From Anagrus nilaparvatae (Eukaryota > Arthropoda > Insecta > Hymenoptera > Mymaridae), in contig JAKSXM010000007.1 in the NCBI GenBank assembly GCA_022575985.1, positions 5,272,501-5,336,500 of the forward strand: a stretch of 64,000 nt of DNA. Direction: 5' to 3'. Below the pieces are notes generated by a model, which did no database searches, was not told where the DNA came from, and saw only the letters and a list, made by a program, of their open reading frames with translations. Position 1 is the first letter of the stretch. The number at the start of each line of letters is the position of its first letter. Positions 10,149 to 25,100 of this stretch are shown piece after piece. The position numbers and the translations under genes were made by a program.

Positions 10149-13100
10149 CTGAAAGTATTCAAATTTTTTGTTTTAAACTTAATTTATGTCTATGATTTTT
10201 TATACTTACAATGCGCCCAGCTTGATTATTGTGCAGATTGACCGTAGATTGAATATCGCCGGCGATTTCTCTTGAGTCTAGAAACTGTTTTGAAAATTCC
10301 ATTCCATACTCGAGATTGTGCGAGCAGCCACCCCATTTCCACTGAGTGCCAGCTCCAGTTCTTGTAGCTTTGCCCGTATAACTCGAAGGGTCACAACCAC
10401 ATGATATTAATCGACCCATACTACATGCCCTAGATACACTATGGGCTACTCCTGCTGCGGATATCGCGTAAACGAATCCAGTTTCTCTGTAGCCTATAAA
10501 AATGTTAAATTTATACATTTTAATTAAAGAAAATCAAATACTCTTTTTTGCATAAAAAGAATTCTTTATTAAAATTAAAAAAATTTAAAGTAAATATTTG
10601 TAATTTCTGATGCATAACCGAGGGAAAAACATAATAATAAATAATAGAAAAACTACATTATTTTCCAGCAACCAGTAATATTAAAATTTTTCGCACGATT
10701 TATCTTTTAAATCTTCCTCGAACAATTTTCATAAATTGTTTTTTTGCCTAATTCATAAACCGAGACTAAACTGTATAAAATAATTAAAAATTTTATTTAA
10801 TATTAAATTTGTTCATTTTTCTTCTATAAAAAAACACAAAATACAAGAAATCATTTTTTTCCAATTAAAATTTAATTAGTTAACTTTTTAATACAACATT
10901 AAATTTTTTTTGCTGTTTATTTATAAAACTTGTATTATATTTTTATACTTCTAAAAGATTTCATTTTTATTTTCTAATGAATAATTCTAGCAGCATCTTT
11001 CTCTCTTTCTCAACAATTTGAAGTATATTAAATTTTTATTTTATACTTCAGAAAAACAATTTTTTTTATTACTTTGATGAAATAAATTGAATAATAATTT
11101 TTTGTAAAATAAATTTAATTTAATTTAATTTTTTTTTTTTTTTAAGTTGGCAAAAAAATTATAGGAATAAATTATTTGCTTTATTTAGGAAAAACCACTT
11201 TTTTATAAAATTATTGAAAAATTATGGTAGACTTTTTTTTTTAAATTAATGAATAATTTAGTGATAATTTGTATAAATTAAGTTTTTCTTGTAAACTGCA
11301 ATTATATAATTTATATATTAGTTTTTTTTAAGATTACATATTCAACTTATTAATTTATTGTAAATAATTAAACAAAATTTTTTTTAATTGCTTAATAAAT
11401 TTTTATAAAATTATCTGAAAAAAAAAAATCAATATTTTTGAGCTAGCAATTACACGTCTTTATTTTAAATGTTCTAACATCAATTAACTTTTGATTAACT
11501 AATACAGAAAAAATATTTAAAAAATATTTTTATCAGAATGTAACCAAAGTTTATCTGCTTACAATTGCTTAGAAGAAAATATATGCATGGGTGAATTCGG
11601 TGGTCAACGAGGTAACCAAGGATGATTTGAAGAAAGTTTTGTAAATATTTGGACTAAAACGGTTAATTAATACAGTAGACTCGCGATATCGCGATGTTCC
11701 TTCGAGTTCGTTATATCGCGATTTCGTAATAACACGCGACCGAGGTCTCTTACTATAACGAAATTTGTTCGTTACGTGAAAATTAATCTTTCTATTTATT
11801 TTTATTTATGCAATAAATAGTCCCACTCTTAGAATTCTTCTATAAGAGCATCACATATAATATTATCACTGTTGCTTTGAGACCATGCCTTGATGAAACA
11901 ATTTTTCATGTGTTTTGATGGTGTAGTGTTCCTTAAAATAGGAATTGATCTTAATGCATCTAAAATTTCTCATTTTTTGCATATTGTGGAGATTCTATTG
12001 CCATCATGGCAGCTTGCACGAGAAGTTTTCTATAACTTCTTTTTAATAATGCAATTATCCACTGATCTAATTTTTATTTAACAGTATCAAAATATGATAA
12101 AAAATCATCAACGTCTGTTTCCTTCACTTATTCTAATTTACCATAAATAACAAGTTGACTAACATGAAACCGGATAAAAAAATTCTGAAACCAGCCATCA
12201 GACGCTTTAAATCCATTATAGTTAAGTTCATGTGCGATTCTAATCACCTTGCCTTTAATAAACTTCTCATCAAGTGGAACTTTAGATTCTCGTACTTCTT
12301 TAAACCATGAAAATAACAATTCTTCTAAATCTTCAAATTTAGCTGTACGTATTTTCTTTGTTTTTGAAGTATAATTTCCCTCAGCTAAAGCCTCATAAAT
12401 CTTTGCTCTGTCTTTAATTATTATTGATAATAAAGATTTTGGTAAATTAATTTTAGTATTATAGTTTTAGTTTTAGTTATTAAATTGTAATGTGTAGCAA
12501 GAATTACAATAGTAGCAAGAATTATGATATTTCTTCAGTTTTCGTCACAAAGATGAAAAAATTGTTCTGGAAAATTTAGTACCATAACTAGAAAAAAGGA
12601 GTAAACCCATATAAAACGTGTATTCACACCCGAAATTGGGTTTGTAATCGATCTTCACGAATATTGAGAGATTAGTAGATGGATCAATATGTACAGTTAT
12701 CATTTTATCAATAAACTTTCTTCGAAGTTGTGTTGGGAAATAATGGAGTTAGAATTGCATATACTAAGATGTTCATGGGAGGAAAGAATAAAATTACCTT
12801 TATATTAGATATGTTAGATAAAATAAAAATTTATAAAAATTTTGACTTTGAAATGAATAAATATTTGCTGATTAACCCTTGTATCGAGCGGTCTGGTCCC
12901 AATTTTTGGAAAATTTGTTCAAAGCTTTGCCTAAACCTATTAATAAAAAAACACAACAATTTTATTGAATAATTATTTAAACTAGCTCGCAGAATATTGT
13001 ATAGAATTTAATAAGGAATTTTACAATAAAATTATTATGATCCAAGTAAATAGCACGTATAGTGCTACAAATATACGTAGCAACAAATATAAGAAAACAC

Positions 13101-16100
13101 TTTGACTTTTAATTTTCTTAAGAAAAACTTTTTTAAGCCATTGGGGGGGTGATGGGGGCACTGGGGTGTTCTGGAGGGCCAAGCGTTGGTTAAGCATATT
13201 TTTTATATTCATCTTTAGTTTCAGCGTCTCAGCAAATATAAGAAAACACTTTGACTTTTAGGTTTCTTAAGAAAAATATTTTTAACCCGTTTGGGGGGGG
13301 GGGGGGGTGAATGGGGGAACTCAAGTGGTCTACAGGGCCAAGTGTTGGCTAAAAACATTTTTTATATACATATTTGGTATCAGCGACCCAAAAAACATAA
13401 GTATATAGTACAATTTTCATTTTTCGAAAAGAAAAATTTTTTCACCTCCTTGGGGCACATGGGGGCGCTGGGGGCAAATTGGCTAGTTAAATTGCATTTC
13501 TATGGCCATATTCGGTTTTAGCACCACCAAAAACTCCCATTCCATGGGGTCTACCTTCTGGTACATGACTTTTTTTTTTTGTGTGCCTGTGTAATCTATG
13601 ACTGTTAATTATAAAATTAAAAATTTATAATATATTGACACTAAATTAATTTATTATTTTATAAATTCAAATCTTAATTTATTATACATTTCAAACTTTT
13701 TATTTACTTTATTTTCTTTTGTATACCATTTCTTGAACAGTCAGTTCACTACTGACTCTAAGATTTTCATTTTAATTATTTTTGTAATTGATTGATTGTG
13801 TAATGGTTTAATAAAATATAATGTTTAGTAGTATAGATATACAATATATATAATGTAATTATATTGTTAATATGGGTATTCAACAAAATTGTTCGTATAT
13901 AATTAATTAATTGAGTAATAGAATGAATATTATTTATAAAACTCGTAGAAATCTTTCAATAAAGAAAATTTATTAGCTCATTTAGTTTTTTTTGTTTCCT
14001 AAAAAGAATTTCTAAAAATTGATTTTGCATGCTCTACTTTGTTTCATTCTAATGAATTAAATTAAATTTTATTTATTAAATTATATTAAAATTAATTTCC
14101 ACATAGATATGTAATTTACTAATATTTTAAAACTCTTTAAGCTTTTAGCAAAAATTAGTATTTTAGGAGTTGAATTTATTCAATAACAAGATTCCTTTAC
14201 CTTTACATTTACGATTGCTCAAATTTCCAACTATTATTAAAGGACTCACTCAATTGGGATGCAAACGAGCTTGTCATGAAAAAAATATTTCAATTTATCA
14301 ATTTAAAAATGACCAGTGTTCATGTGTATTCCCATTTCGACATTTTATGTTTGCTGTGATAGCAATATTTTTATTTATTCTTGGTATTAAACTCCAGTCA
14401 ACATGAGATTTGCTCTATTATATGTTTTTTGGGTCGCTGATAACGAAAATTGGGGTCTTTTCCGGAAGATATTTTCGGAACACCCTTAAATTTGCAAAAA
14501 CTACCCCCAAAAAGGTTTTTTTTTGATATATTAGCAAACTGAGTTTCTAGATTTAGCCAATAATTGGTCTACGAGGGTTTTTTTAGGTCACTGATCAAGA
14601 ATTTGTGGGAATTTTTTATGAATAATTAATATTTCACTCTTAAAGTAGCATAAACAACCTCTAAAAGGGGTGCATTTGCAATTTTTGACAATTAAAGACA
14701 ATTAAATTTTAATAATAATGAGGCCAAATCCTAAAATTCTTATTTAAAAAAAAGAAAAAAATTTTCATTTTAAATATTTGCGCTTTAAATTATTTTTTTT
14801 CAATACCAAATCATCTAAAAATTCAAGTACAGCTACACTAAATACTAATCTTACGGTACAATTTTTTTCTTCAAATTACTTCATGAAAATATTTTAAATA
14901 CCTCAAACAATAAACTAAAAATACTTTAGAGAAATAATTATTTAGCCTAGACATAAAAAAAAAAACAGAAGCATTATAAAATAATTAAAAAAAAAAAAAG
15001 GTTAAGAGTAAAAAAAAAAAAAAAAATTGATAAAATTGTAAGAAAATAATGTTGACTTCTCAAGAAAGAAAAAGAAAAAATTGCAATAATAATTTGTCTC
15101 GCTATGCTTTACGTTTTTTAATTTAGTTTTATCAGGATTTATGTACTGATGTAATACAAGTATTTTTACAAGTAACTATACGGTATGGCGATGGGAAAAT
15201 GTTAAATAAATTTTACTTACTGATAAGATTATTTTTTTATGTAAACTGATAATAATCGTAAGCGATTTTAAAAAATAAATATTAAATATTCAAAAATAGT
15301 GTGTGTTTAATAAAATTTGAGTTACGAATTGTTTTATATCTGAATCAAAATTTCCCTTGATAAATAAAAAAATATATTTTCGCTTGAAATTTATATTTTA
15401 CTAATATTTGATGACTCATTTGCTCAGAATATATAGTTCAGTCAAGTTGCTGTCAATTTATTTAACGATGAGTAAAGCTCGTAAATATAATTTTTTTTTA
15501 GACTTTGTTATTTGTCTTAATAATTCGTGACATCCTATGTCATAAAATTGGTAGAATAAAAAAAATTTACTTCTCTGACATAAGTGCAAATAGAAGGCAT
15601 TCCGATTTGATGTAAAAAAAAAGTTGTTTTTTTTTTAGAAATCCAGATTTTAATGTTACAGCTCACTGAACGATCCTTTATTTCTGTCCTTGGACGTAAT
15701 TTATTTTCTCAAGATAAATAAGTGGCAATTTCATTTTTTTTAACATGGAACATGTTCATGTTAGGGAGGGGGATCATGATTGATGTTCTTAGAGGGAGGA
15801 GTCAAATGGACTAATTTAGGATTGCAGATTTTTTTGCATTCAAAAACGTAAAAAATCTTTTTTGTTTAAAGAAATGACGGTGACTAAACTCTCTTAATTA
15901 AAATAACAAATTGAAATTACGTTATTCTCAAGATTACGAAAATGTACTAAAATCGAGTACATACTTTTATAGCGGTAAATCGATAACAAAAAATTACTTA
16001 AAAGATAAAAATCTCACCTCGAAGTTCCATTTTCCCTTCAACTCTCTAAAAAGTTCACAGTACCAAAAAAAAACCTCATTTTGTAAAATAAATCAAAGAT

Positions 16101-19100
16101 ATGTTATAAGATTATTTAATGACCCAGTGAAAAATTTTCGCTGTCATTACACTTTATTAAATAAAATATTTTATACATTAAAAAAAAAAAAGGTTTTATT
16201 TATTTTTTCATAATTATTTTTCCAGGGACGCATGCCTAACTAATGAGCTTAATTAAATATCAAGGTGAGGTATAGGATAAATACAAGATTTTTATTTGTA
16301 AAAAAATAAAAGTTTCTCACACGAGAATCTTATAACCCACGAAACAAATGAGTCTGTAGCAATGATGAAAAAAAAAAAAATAATAATCTCAGTTCATTAT
16401 ATCGAAATATTTAATAAATTTTTAAAAGAAAAATAGTTTGTAATTGCAAATTGCTGGTTTGTGTTCAGATGTATGCGCGACCTGCTGCATGAAAAATGTT
16501 ATTTTTTAAAAACTAAGAAAATAACTAATTTTTATTAGACTCTTTTTGCATGTATAAAGCGTGGAATGCGTTTAATTTGCATTCTAGAATTTAATAAAAA
16601 ATTTTTCTTACTTATTTTTTTCTCGTTTTTATGTATACGTCATATTTACATTAAATTTTTAATTTAATATAAACACCTGTTTTTTAAATTCTCCTACCGC
16701 ATATTTTTATGTAAACAATGACAAGCAAATACATTATTATAACTGTATTTAAAGCTGCTTCTATATCGCCCTTTTAGTATTTTTATAAGCACGCATAACT
16801 TACTGTCCCCCTAATTCTTTTTCTGTTTATATGCGAATATATGGAGGAAGAGTTGGATTATTGCGATAAATGAGATAAAGAAATGCGGAATTACACTTGA
16901 AAGTAATATAAACAGGCGATGTAAATTAATTATTTTATATCGAGGTATTTTTGTTTTCAGTTATTTTGATTAAAAATGAGTATTAGTTTTTTTTAAGTTT
17001 TGGGATCTATGGATAGTAAAAAAGTAGAGGGGAAAATTGCAATGTTAGACTAGATTTTAGTGAAATTTTTCATAATTAAAATTTATGAAAAAGTGTCCAA
17101 AAATTTTTCGATTTAATATAGGGTAAAATTTCAAAAAATGTTGCTAATTTTCAGACTGTTTTACAGTTTTTTTCGGAAGTTTTTTTAAAATTTGCAAACT
17201 TACTAGACAACTTTTAAGGATCCAAAAATAGGTACTTAAATAATTTTTAGATTTGATTATTGAATTTGTCGCTCATTTTATTTTACTGCATTATTTTAAG
17301 GAACTTTTAGATGTTTTGGACGAAAAAAATAATAGTATAATTAACAAAGTTTAAGAAGCATAAGCTCAGTCTAAAAAATCAGTAAGTTCGAAAATAAAGC
17401 GTCACTATAGCCTAAAAGTGATTATTTCATAGCATGCGTTAACAATGATCGGTTTTCTACCCGGCGGGCATTTATTAACTGTATTTTCTCTTTTGTTTAA
17501 CAAAAGGCTTATTTTTTTAATTTTCTTTCACGAAAAATTCCCTTACTTTATATGTAGTTTAAAAACTGAAAAATATCTTTTATAGCGTAAAATATTCGTG
17601 AAATTACATACGAAACAATAGTAGAACATATTAAAACGATAATTTTGCAAAAATATTACAAATGCCCATAATATTTAATATTAGATTACATAAAAGGCAT
17701 GTTAAATTAAATTTATTTTAAAACACAAAATTATATAAATTTTTATATATTTTTTATTACAATATATAAGTGTCTTAAAATATAATTACACTAAAAATTT
17801 TTTATTTTCTTGAAAAATATTATAAAACCGCAATTTTATTGCAAAATAAAATGAAATTTAGTATATATAAGTGCTGTAGCCATTTTAATGATTTTTACAT
17901 CCTCACGTATAAATTGAACCACAAATTGTTTTTATTTAGTGAATAAAATTAATGATTAGTTTTAACTAACAAACGGTGAAGAGAATACGAAAATTTTTAA
18001 GTCTTTTTATTTTTTGGATTTACTTGCATGGGGATAATAGTAAGATTACTGAAATTTCAATCAAATTTTATTCTAGGCCAAAAATATTTTGTTCAAATTT
18101 TATCGAGTTTTTGTTTGTTTGAGTATTTCCGGATAACACTCAATTTTTTATATTTTATTTTAAGAGCACCTATGAAAAGTATACTTAAAAAAATTTAGCT
18201 GAGAAATGAAAATAAATTGTAAATTGAATCTTATGGCTGTAGAATAAGAGTAAGTTTATTTTGAAAATATTTTTTCAAAATTCTGACGATCTAATGATTA
18301 GGCACAAGTTCAGTTAATCAGACAATACACTCAAGTTTTATAAAATATACGTTGAAAAAAATTTCACATCCCTAGAGTGTTAAATTAAATACTAAGTATA
18401 AATTAAAATAACAAAATATTTTAAGGAATGCTTATAAAATAATAAAAACTACGCGTAAAAAATTGTCAAGATTTAGTACTCCAGTCAAAATACGGGTTTG
18501 GTTGTATTGTTTCTGGCCACCACCAGATTTGGTCTACTATAGGTTTTTTGGGTCGCTGAACACGAAAATCGGGGTCTTTTCTATGAGAAACTGGGGCTTG
18601 ACCCTTAAATTGGGCAAAACTTGCCCTAAAAAGGGCATTTTTGACAAATTCACTCTAAGCCTTTGAAATTTGGTATACGGGGGTTTTTTGGGTCGCTAAT
18701 TACGAATATTCAATTATTTTTTATGAACAATTATACCTTTGCCCTTAAACTTGCCCAAACTAGCCCTAAAAGGGCATTTTTGCTACATTCAGTCCAGCCC
18801 TCTAAAATTTGGTATACGGGGGTTTTTTAGGTCGCTGATAACGAATATTTAATTATTTTTAATGAAAAATTATACCTTTTCCCTTAAACTTGCCCAAACT
18901 AGCCCTAAAAGGGCATTTTTGCTACATTCAGTTCAGCTCTCTAAAATTTGGTATACGGGAGTTTTTTGGGTCGCTGATCACGTATATTCAGGTTTTTTTA
19001 ATGCAAAATTAGACCGTCGCCCTTAAATTGTCCAAAACTACATCAAACAGAATGTAGCAAAAATGCCCTTTTTAGGGCAAGTTTTAGCCAATTCAAGGGT

Positions 19101-22100
19101 GATGATCTAATTTCTCATTAAAATACCTTAATATTCATGTTTAGCGATACAAAAAACACCCGTACACCAAATTTAAAAGACCTAGACTGAATGCAGCAAA
19201 AATGCCCTTTTTAGGGCCAGTTTAGCCCAATATAAGGGTCAAGCTCCAATTTCTCATAGAAAAGACCCCGATTTTCGTGATCAACAACCCAAAAAACACT
19301 CGTATACCAAATTTTAAAGGGCTGGAGTGAATGTAGCAAAAATGCCCTTTTTAGGGCTAGTTTGGGCAAATTTAAGGGCAAAGGTATAATTTTTCATTAA
19401 AAATAATTAAATATTCGTGATCAGCGACCTAAAAAACCCCTGTATACCAAATTTTAGAGGGCTGGACTGAATATAGCAAAAATGCCCTTTTAGGGGCTAG
19501 TTTGGGCAAATTTAAGGGTAAAGGTATAATTGTTCATAAAAAATAATTGAATATTCGTAATTAGCGACCCAAAAAACCCTCGTATACCAAATTTCAAAGG
19601 CTTAGAGTGAATTTGTCAAAAATGCCCTTTTTAGGGCAAGTTTTGCCCAATTTAAGGGTCAAGCCCCAGTTTCTCATAGAAAAGACCCTGATTTTCGTGT
19701 TCAGCGACCCAAAAAACCTATAGTAGACCAAATCTGGTGGTGGCCAGAAACAATACAACCCCCCCCCCGTATTTTGACTGGAGTATAGGTCCGTAATAAA
19801 GTCATAGAGCTGTAAAAAAAGTTAACTCAAGGTAAATGTGCGTAAAATTTATATGATGGGTATTTAAGTGCCTAATTTGCTAAAAAAGATATATATTATA
19901 ACAAAATTCTTATGTAACAGTGCGTGAAGCGTTTCTAAATAAGCATTTCTACTATAAAGCCCAAAAAATAACCGTTTTCGAACTTTGATTTGTATTCTAT
20001 TTCATTCATGTTCTTTATTCAAGAAATTTTTGTATGCATTAGCATTTACCTACATTTTTATACACTTTTTCTGTTATACTTAAAATTCAGTTGAATTTTC
20101 GTATCTTTGCTGGAACTACATGTACTATTACTTTTATTAATTCATGCTTACTGCATTATTGTAATAGTATATTTCAAACAACTTTGAAAATGAAACATTA
20201 TTTACTTTCATGTTAGTATACTATATAAATATACTAAATTAATCTGATTTTCTCAAGTATACAATAGGGTTTAACATCGAACAGAAGGATACAAAAATTT
20301 TAATTACAAATTGCTTAACATATGAATAATTTTTATAATTTATAAATAATTGATACACAACTATTTTTAATTTCCTCTTATTTATAGTATTGCGTTGACA
20401 TTTCACTTGCGAGAAATTATTTTAGACTTTGTTTTTGTATTACGATACGTGTTCTAAAAAATCTTCATAAAAATAACTTTGACAAGTATAAAAATGTTCA
20501 TTTTTTTAGATGTTAACTCTTTCCTGATGAATTGCTCCCTCCACAAGTCACGTGATTTTTTTTACTTTATTTATTTAATATATTAATTTATTTAAAATAA
20601 AATACTAATTGTAAATAACTAATAATTTTGTATTTAATGAATTAAAATAATTTTAAACATTACTACATAGTTGTAGTACTACTCCATACACGCATACTAA
20701 TGTAAGTCACACACAGAAGGATTTAGGGAGATTCCTCAGGAAAGAGTTAAAATTAACCTACTTTAATCTAATTCAATTGAAAATGGTAAAATAAATTTTT
20801 TTAAATAAAAACCTATTGAATTTAATTTGAATATGATAAGAAAGTGGTAAATTAATTATAAGAACGCATATTTATTCTTAAATTATTTTGAATTATTAGA
20901 ATAAAGGGAACTGTGATAATTTTTTTAAGTTCTGGGGACATTTGAGTTTTTTTATAGGGATTTTAGAGTCCAAAAGATTTCATTGATCAACCTTATATAC
21001 TACAGTACTTAATTTTCTCAAATAGTTAACTTATTCAATAGCAAATAGATTAATACACGTTTATACCGGCAAGCGGATAATTTTTTTTAACTCAGCTTAA
21101 AAAATTTACTTTTCATAAAGGTTTTTAGCTATTTTTTCTTGGTTTAGTTAACCACAACGATGTTAAACTGATGCGATCATTAGATTTTATGTTCTAGAAC
21201 ACTTTTTTCGCCTCTTCTGTATACTTATGCTGATTCAAGGTGAATTTACTCATTATTTTCAATTAATTGCTAAGGGATACTAGCTGGCACTAAGGTTTCT
21301 CAAACAATGAGCTTAATACTTCAATAAACATGCCACAGATATTACCGATTACAAGCATGCAATCATACATACATTACTATTAACTTTTAAAAGTTTTTTT
21401 TATTCATCAAAAATTTTGGAACAAATTTTCAAAAAATTAATTATCAGATTCGAGATATCAAGTAAAAATCATACTTTCAAATAGAAGTACTTTCATGGAA
21501 ATAAATGAGGTATTACATCCAAAATAAAAAAAAAAGGGGGGTTTGACATTTTTTGATAAAAAAATGTTTGGAAAAAAAATTAGATCTTTATCACCGGTTA
21601 CAATATTTTCAGATATTGGTACTTTCATAGAATAAAATGAGGTATTACACAAAAAAAAAAAAAGTTATTACAGTTTTTTTAATTTTTAGAAAAAAATTTT
21701 GAACAATTTCAGTATCAGATCCAAAAAATGACTATAAACGAACTTTCTAAAACTAGTACTCTCATAGAAATAAATTAGGTACTACGTCCAAAAAAAAAAA
21801 AGTCTTAAGTTTTGAGCTAATATGATATAGTGATCACTGGATCTTATCTTATTCTATTATAAATATTTTCTTTTTATTTTATCTGTATTTAGCTCTATTT
21901 GCAAAACTTTATTTATTAAGGGAGATTTAAAACATCAAAAAAAATTTATTTCTGACGACAAACGAAAAGTCATAGAGAACATGGAACAATAAATGGTAAC
22001 TATAAATATTGTAATATAAAAATATTTTAAAAAATTTATCAATTTATAGTATTGCGCGAACATTTCACTTGCGAGAAATTATACTTAAAACTTTATTTTT

Positions 22101-25100
22101 CTCTCCTACATTATTAAGATCTCTCGATATTAACTGATGACATTTTTCAAATAATCTTATAAAATACAATTAATTAAAACATAAAATTATCATTTTTAAA
22201 AAATATATCAAACAATACCACGATTAATAATATCAGTAGGTATTCAACAAAATTTACAAATTTATAAAAACTAACGGTTTCTATAAATTGATAAATTAAA
22301 AAAAAATACGCTAAATTTTTAAAATTCCAAAAAATAAAAAAATTCTACAACTAAATAAATCATATCTTCATAATTAATAAAGAATTTAGAAAGAAAGCGT
22401 AAAAAAAAAATTATATAATCTTTTAAACTAATAAATCTCTTAAAAAAAAAAATACCTTTAAAAAAAAAAATAAATAACTTTTACACATTAAAAATTAATC
22501 AAAAACTAAAAAAATTTATTAAATTAATGAACCTGTAATACATAATCCTTTTATTTCAATTTGTATTAAATTTATTACGCAAAAAAAATTGTCAACTCAA
22601 CACATAATTTTCTCTATATTTGATAAATAGACAACACACACTTATTAGCTCATAAATTAATATTCATTTTAAAAACTTGTTTTATTATAATATAAAACGT
22701 TTTTTTCAGTGATAAAATAGTATGTAAATTTAATAAAATTTCTGTACGTACAAATTGATATTGAATTTTATCGAAAGAGTTTTTTTTTTATTTCTTCATA
22801 TAATGAAAGAAAGAGAAAGAGGATTTCTTGTAATGTAACGAAAACCATCGATCAAGAAATCCCTGATTATTCAAGCTTCATTATTCAAGAAAAACGCATA
22901 GGAAATTAAATTGTCTCTTTATAAGGACTCGTATTGATTTTTCTTAGGCAGATGCGAAATTATTAAATAAAAAACCAGGTGTCTTGTATTTTAGAAAAAA
23001 GAAATTTTTTTTATGATGACAAAAAAGTCACGGTGGTTCATTTAATTTTCAGGTCAGGTGTGTATTCGGTATGTCACACGTTTTTTTTTAAACTGCTGCA
23101 CGCGCCTTCGTTCGTTCTTCTTGATCCATCTTAAATCTGTTTCTTCTTAAAAAAATTTTTTTTTCTGATCTAAATAAAGATTTCATGTCACGTAAATAAA
23201 TAAATAAAAAAATGTATATGCGTGTGAACAGAAAAAAAATTGGGTTAAGACCAACGAACTTTAAAATAAAGATAAGAGAAATTTGTTTTTGTGTAGTTGA
23301 CCAAAAACGTGATAAGAATTCTTTTATAATGCAAAAAAAAAATAGTTAAAAAATAAATTTGTTTAGAGTTTACTTACCTCTTTGAAGCATAACACTGCTG
23401 TGTTGCGTAATGGCACTAGGTGTTAAACTTGAACAATTCCATCTATGCCACATAAATTGATGTTGACATTCTTGTATAGCCATTTGTAAACCTTTAACAG
23501 CAGCATTAGTAACATCAGGATAACGATAACAAAGTTCACGTTGTTCTTTATTTAAGCCAGATATGCCATTACATAATACAACGTTATTACCCATCCAATC
23601 GTCTACTGAATTACTCATTAAGCAATCGACCCTAAAAAAATAGAAAAAAAATTTATTTATTACAATTAATTTTTATCCTGTGGTGCTTTGATCTTTTTAA
23701 CGCGTGTCTTTGAATATTTAGATTATTCACTTTTCTTTTTTTATTTAGAATGACGAATGGCACACGACAAAACAAAGATACGCCGCGATTTATTTAACGA
23801 GACTTTGATATTTCAAGGGCGTTATTTTATTCCCTCACGTTTATTTTGCATATCATTAAACTTCTGAAAAATAACATTTTTTTTTTTTAGACACTAAATA
23901 CTTACATCAAAAACAATTAATTTTTTTTAACGGTAAAAATTAAGATTATTTTTTATTAATTATTTAACCTCGTTTTTTTGTTATTTTTTAATTAGGTCTA
24001 AGTCGTAAATTTTAAATATTTAACTTTCCTTGTATAATTATTTACATTTTAAAAGTTGTAAAAAAATTAATATCTAGAAAAAAAATTCTAACTATTTATA
24101 ACGGATTTGTGTACATTAAATTGATTATTAAATAATTAGTGGATTTTTAATATTGTAAAATAGAAATTTTTGATTAGATTATAAGGAAATTTTTGAAATG
24201 TAATTTACATGTGTGTGTTGCATAAAATAAGATTTTATTTGAGTGGAATTTTTTGAATAAATAATGCAGTATTAATTAATTATTTAATCTTAAGTACGTT
24301 TTATTTATTTAATTAGTGGCTGTTTAAATAAAAGTTTTTCATATGGGATGTTGGTAGTTTAGGGAGAGAAATTGTTTTTGAGTATTTTTTAGTTTATAAT
24401 TCAGTTTTTTGGAAAATAAAAAAATTAATTAAAAAGTTAAATTTATTTTGGGGGTTTTTATGTAAAATTCATTTTTGGATAAAAAGTCAATTAAGTGCTG
24501 AAATTTCAGATAAAAACTAATACTGAATAAATATGAACCTTTTAAAGCACCAGATTTGGAAATTCATGATCGTAAATCAAGAAATTGCTTGAAAATACAA
24601 TTAATTCTTTGCCAATCTATAAATATGCATTTATATTCATGAATTTGCTTTAAATAAGTAAAAACCAATTTTACTTACGACGTTGAAGTTTTGGAAAATT
24701 ATTAAAATTAACTTTAATGACTTTTAAGAAAAGTTTATTTTGTAATTTTAAGGAAGCCATAAATAATTGACTCATAATTCATGAATGATTTTTTGAAAGA
24801 TTTTTTATTTACTCTGTTGAACTGAATAACTGACTCATAATAATTAAGGGTGACACCACCAAATTTCCAATGATTCATATAAGGTACAATTTCTAGTAAG
24901 TTTTAAACAAAATCCTAAGTTAATATTTTAGCTTTTTTTTACACCCCCTTCCCCCTTATTATTTCTTTGAAAATATCTGTTCCCTAACACACTGGGGTTT
25001 TCTGAAACGTCCTTTTTCTTAAAATACCGAAGTTATAATTTTCAATAAAATTTATATATTTCTCTATTAGTTAATTTAATTTACTGGATTTTATAGATAT

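Larger units (their letters stand above)
10494..23377 (-). other. Wnt10 intron 2 (12.9 kb)
   Basis: Bounded by GTAAGT at 23377 and TTATAG at 10495-10494. It contains a Tigger-like transposase relic, two arrays of about 110-150-bp tandem units, a 1.3-kb palindrome and two copies of the 35-bp module; otherwise it is AT-rich with no exon-like sequence recognised. Confidence 0.85.

Noticed and set aside
23370..23618. Start of Wnt10 at the ATG at 23618
   Set aside because: It has no signal peptide. The acceptor upstream and the phase-matching exon at 29432-29520 supply one.
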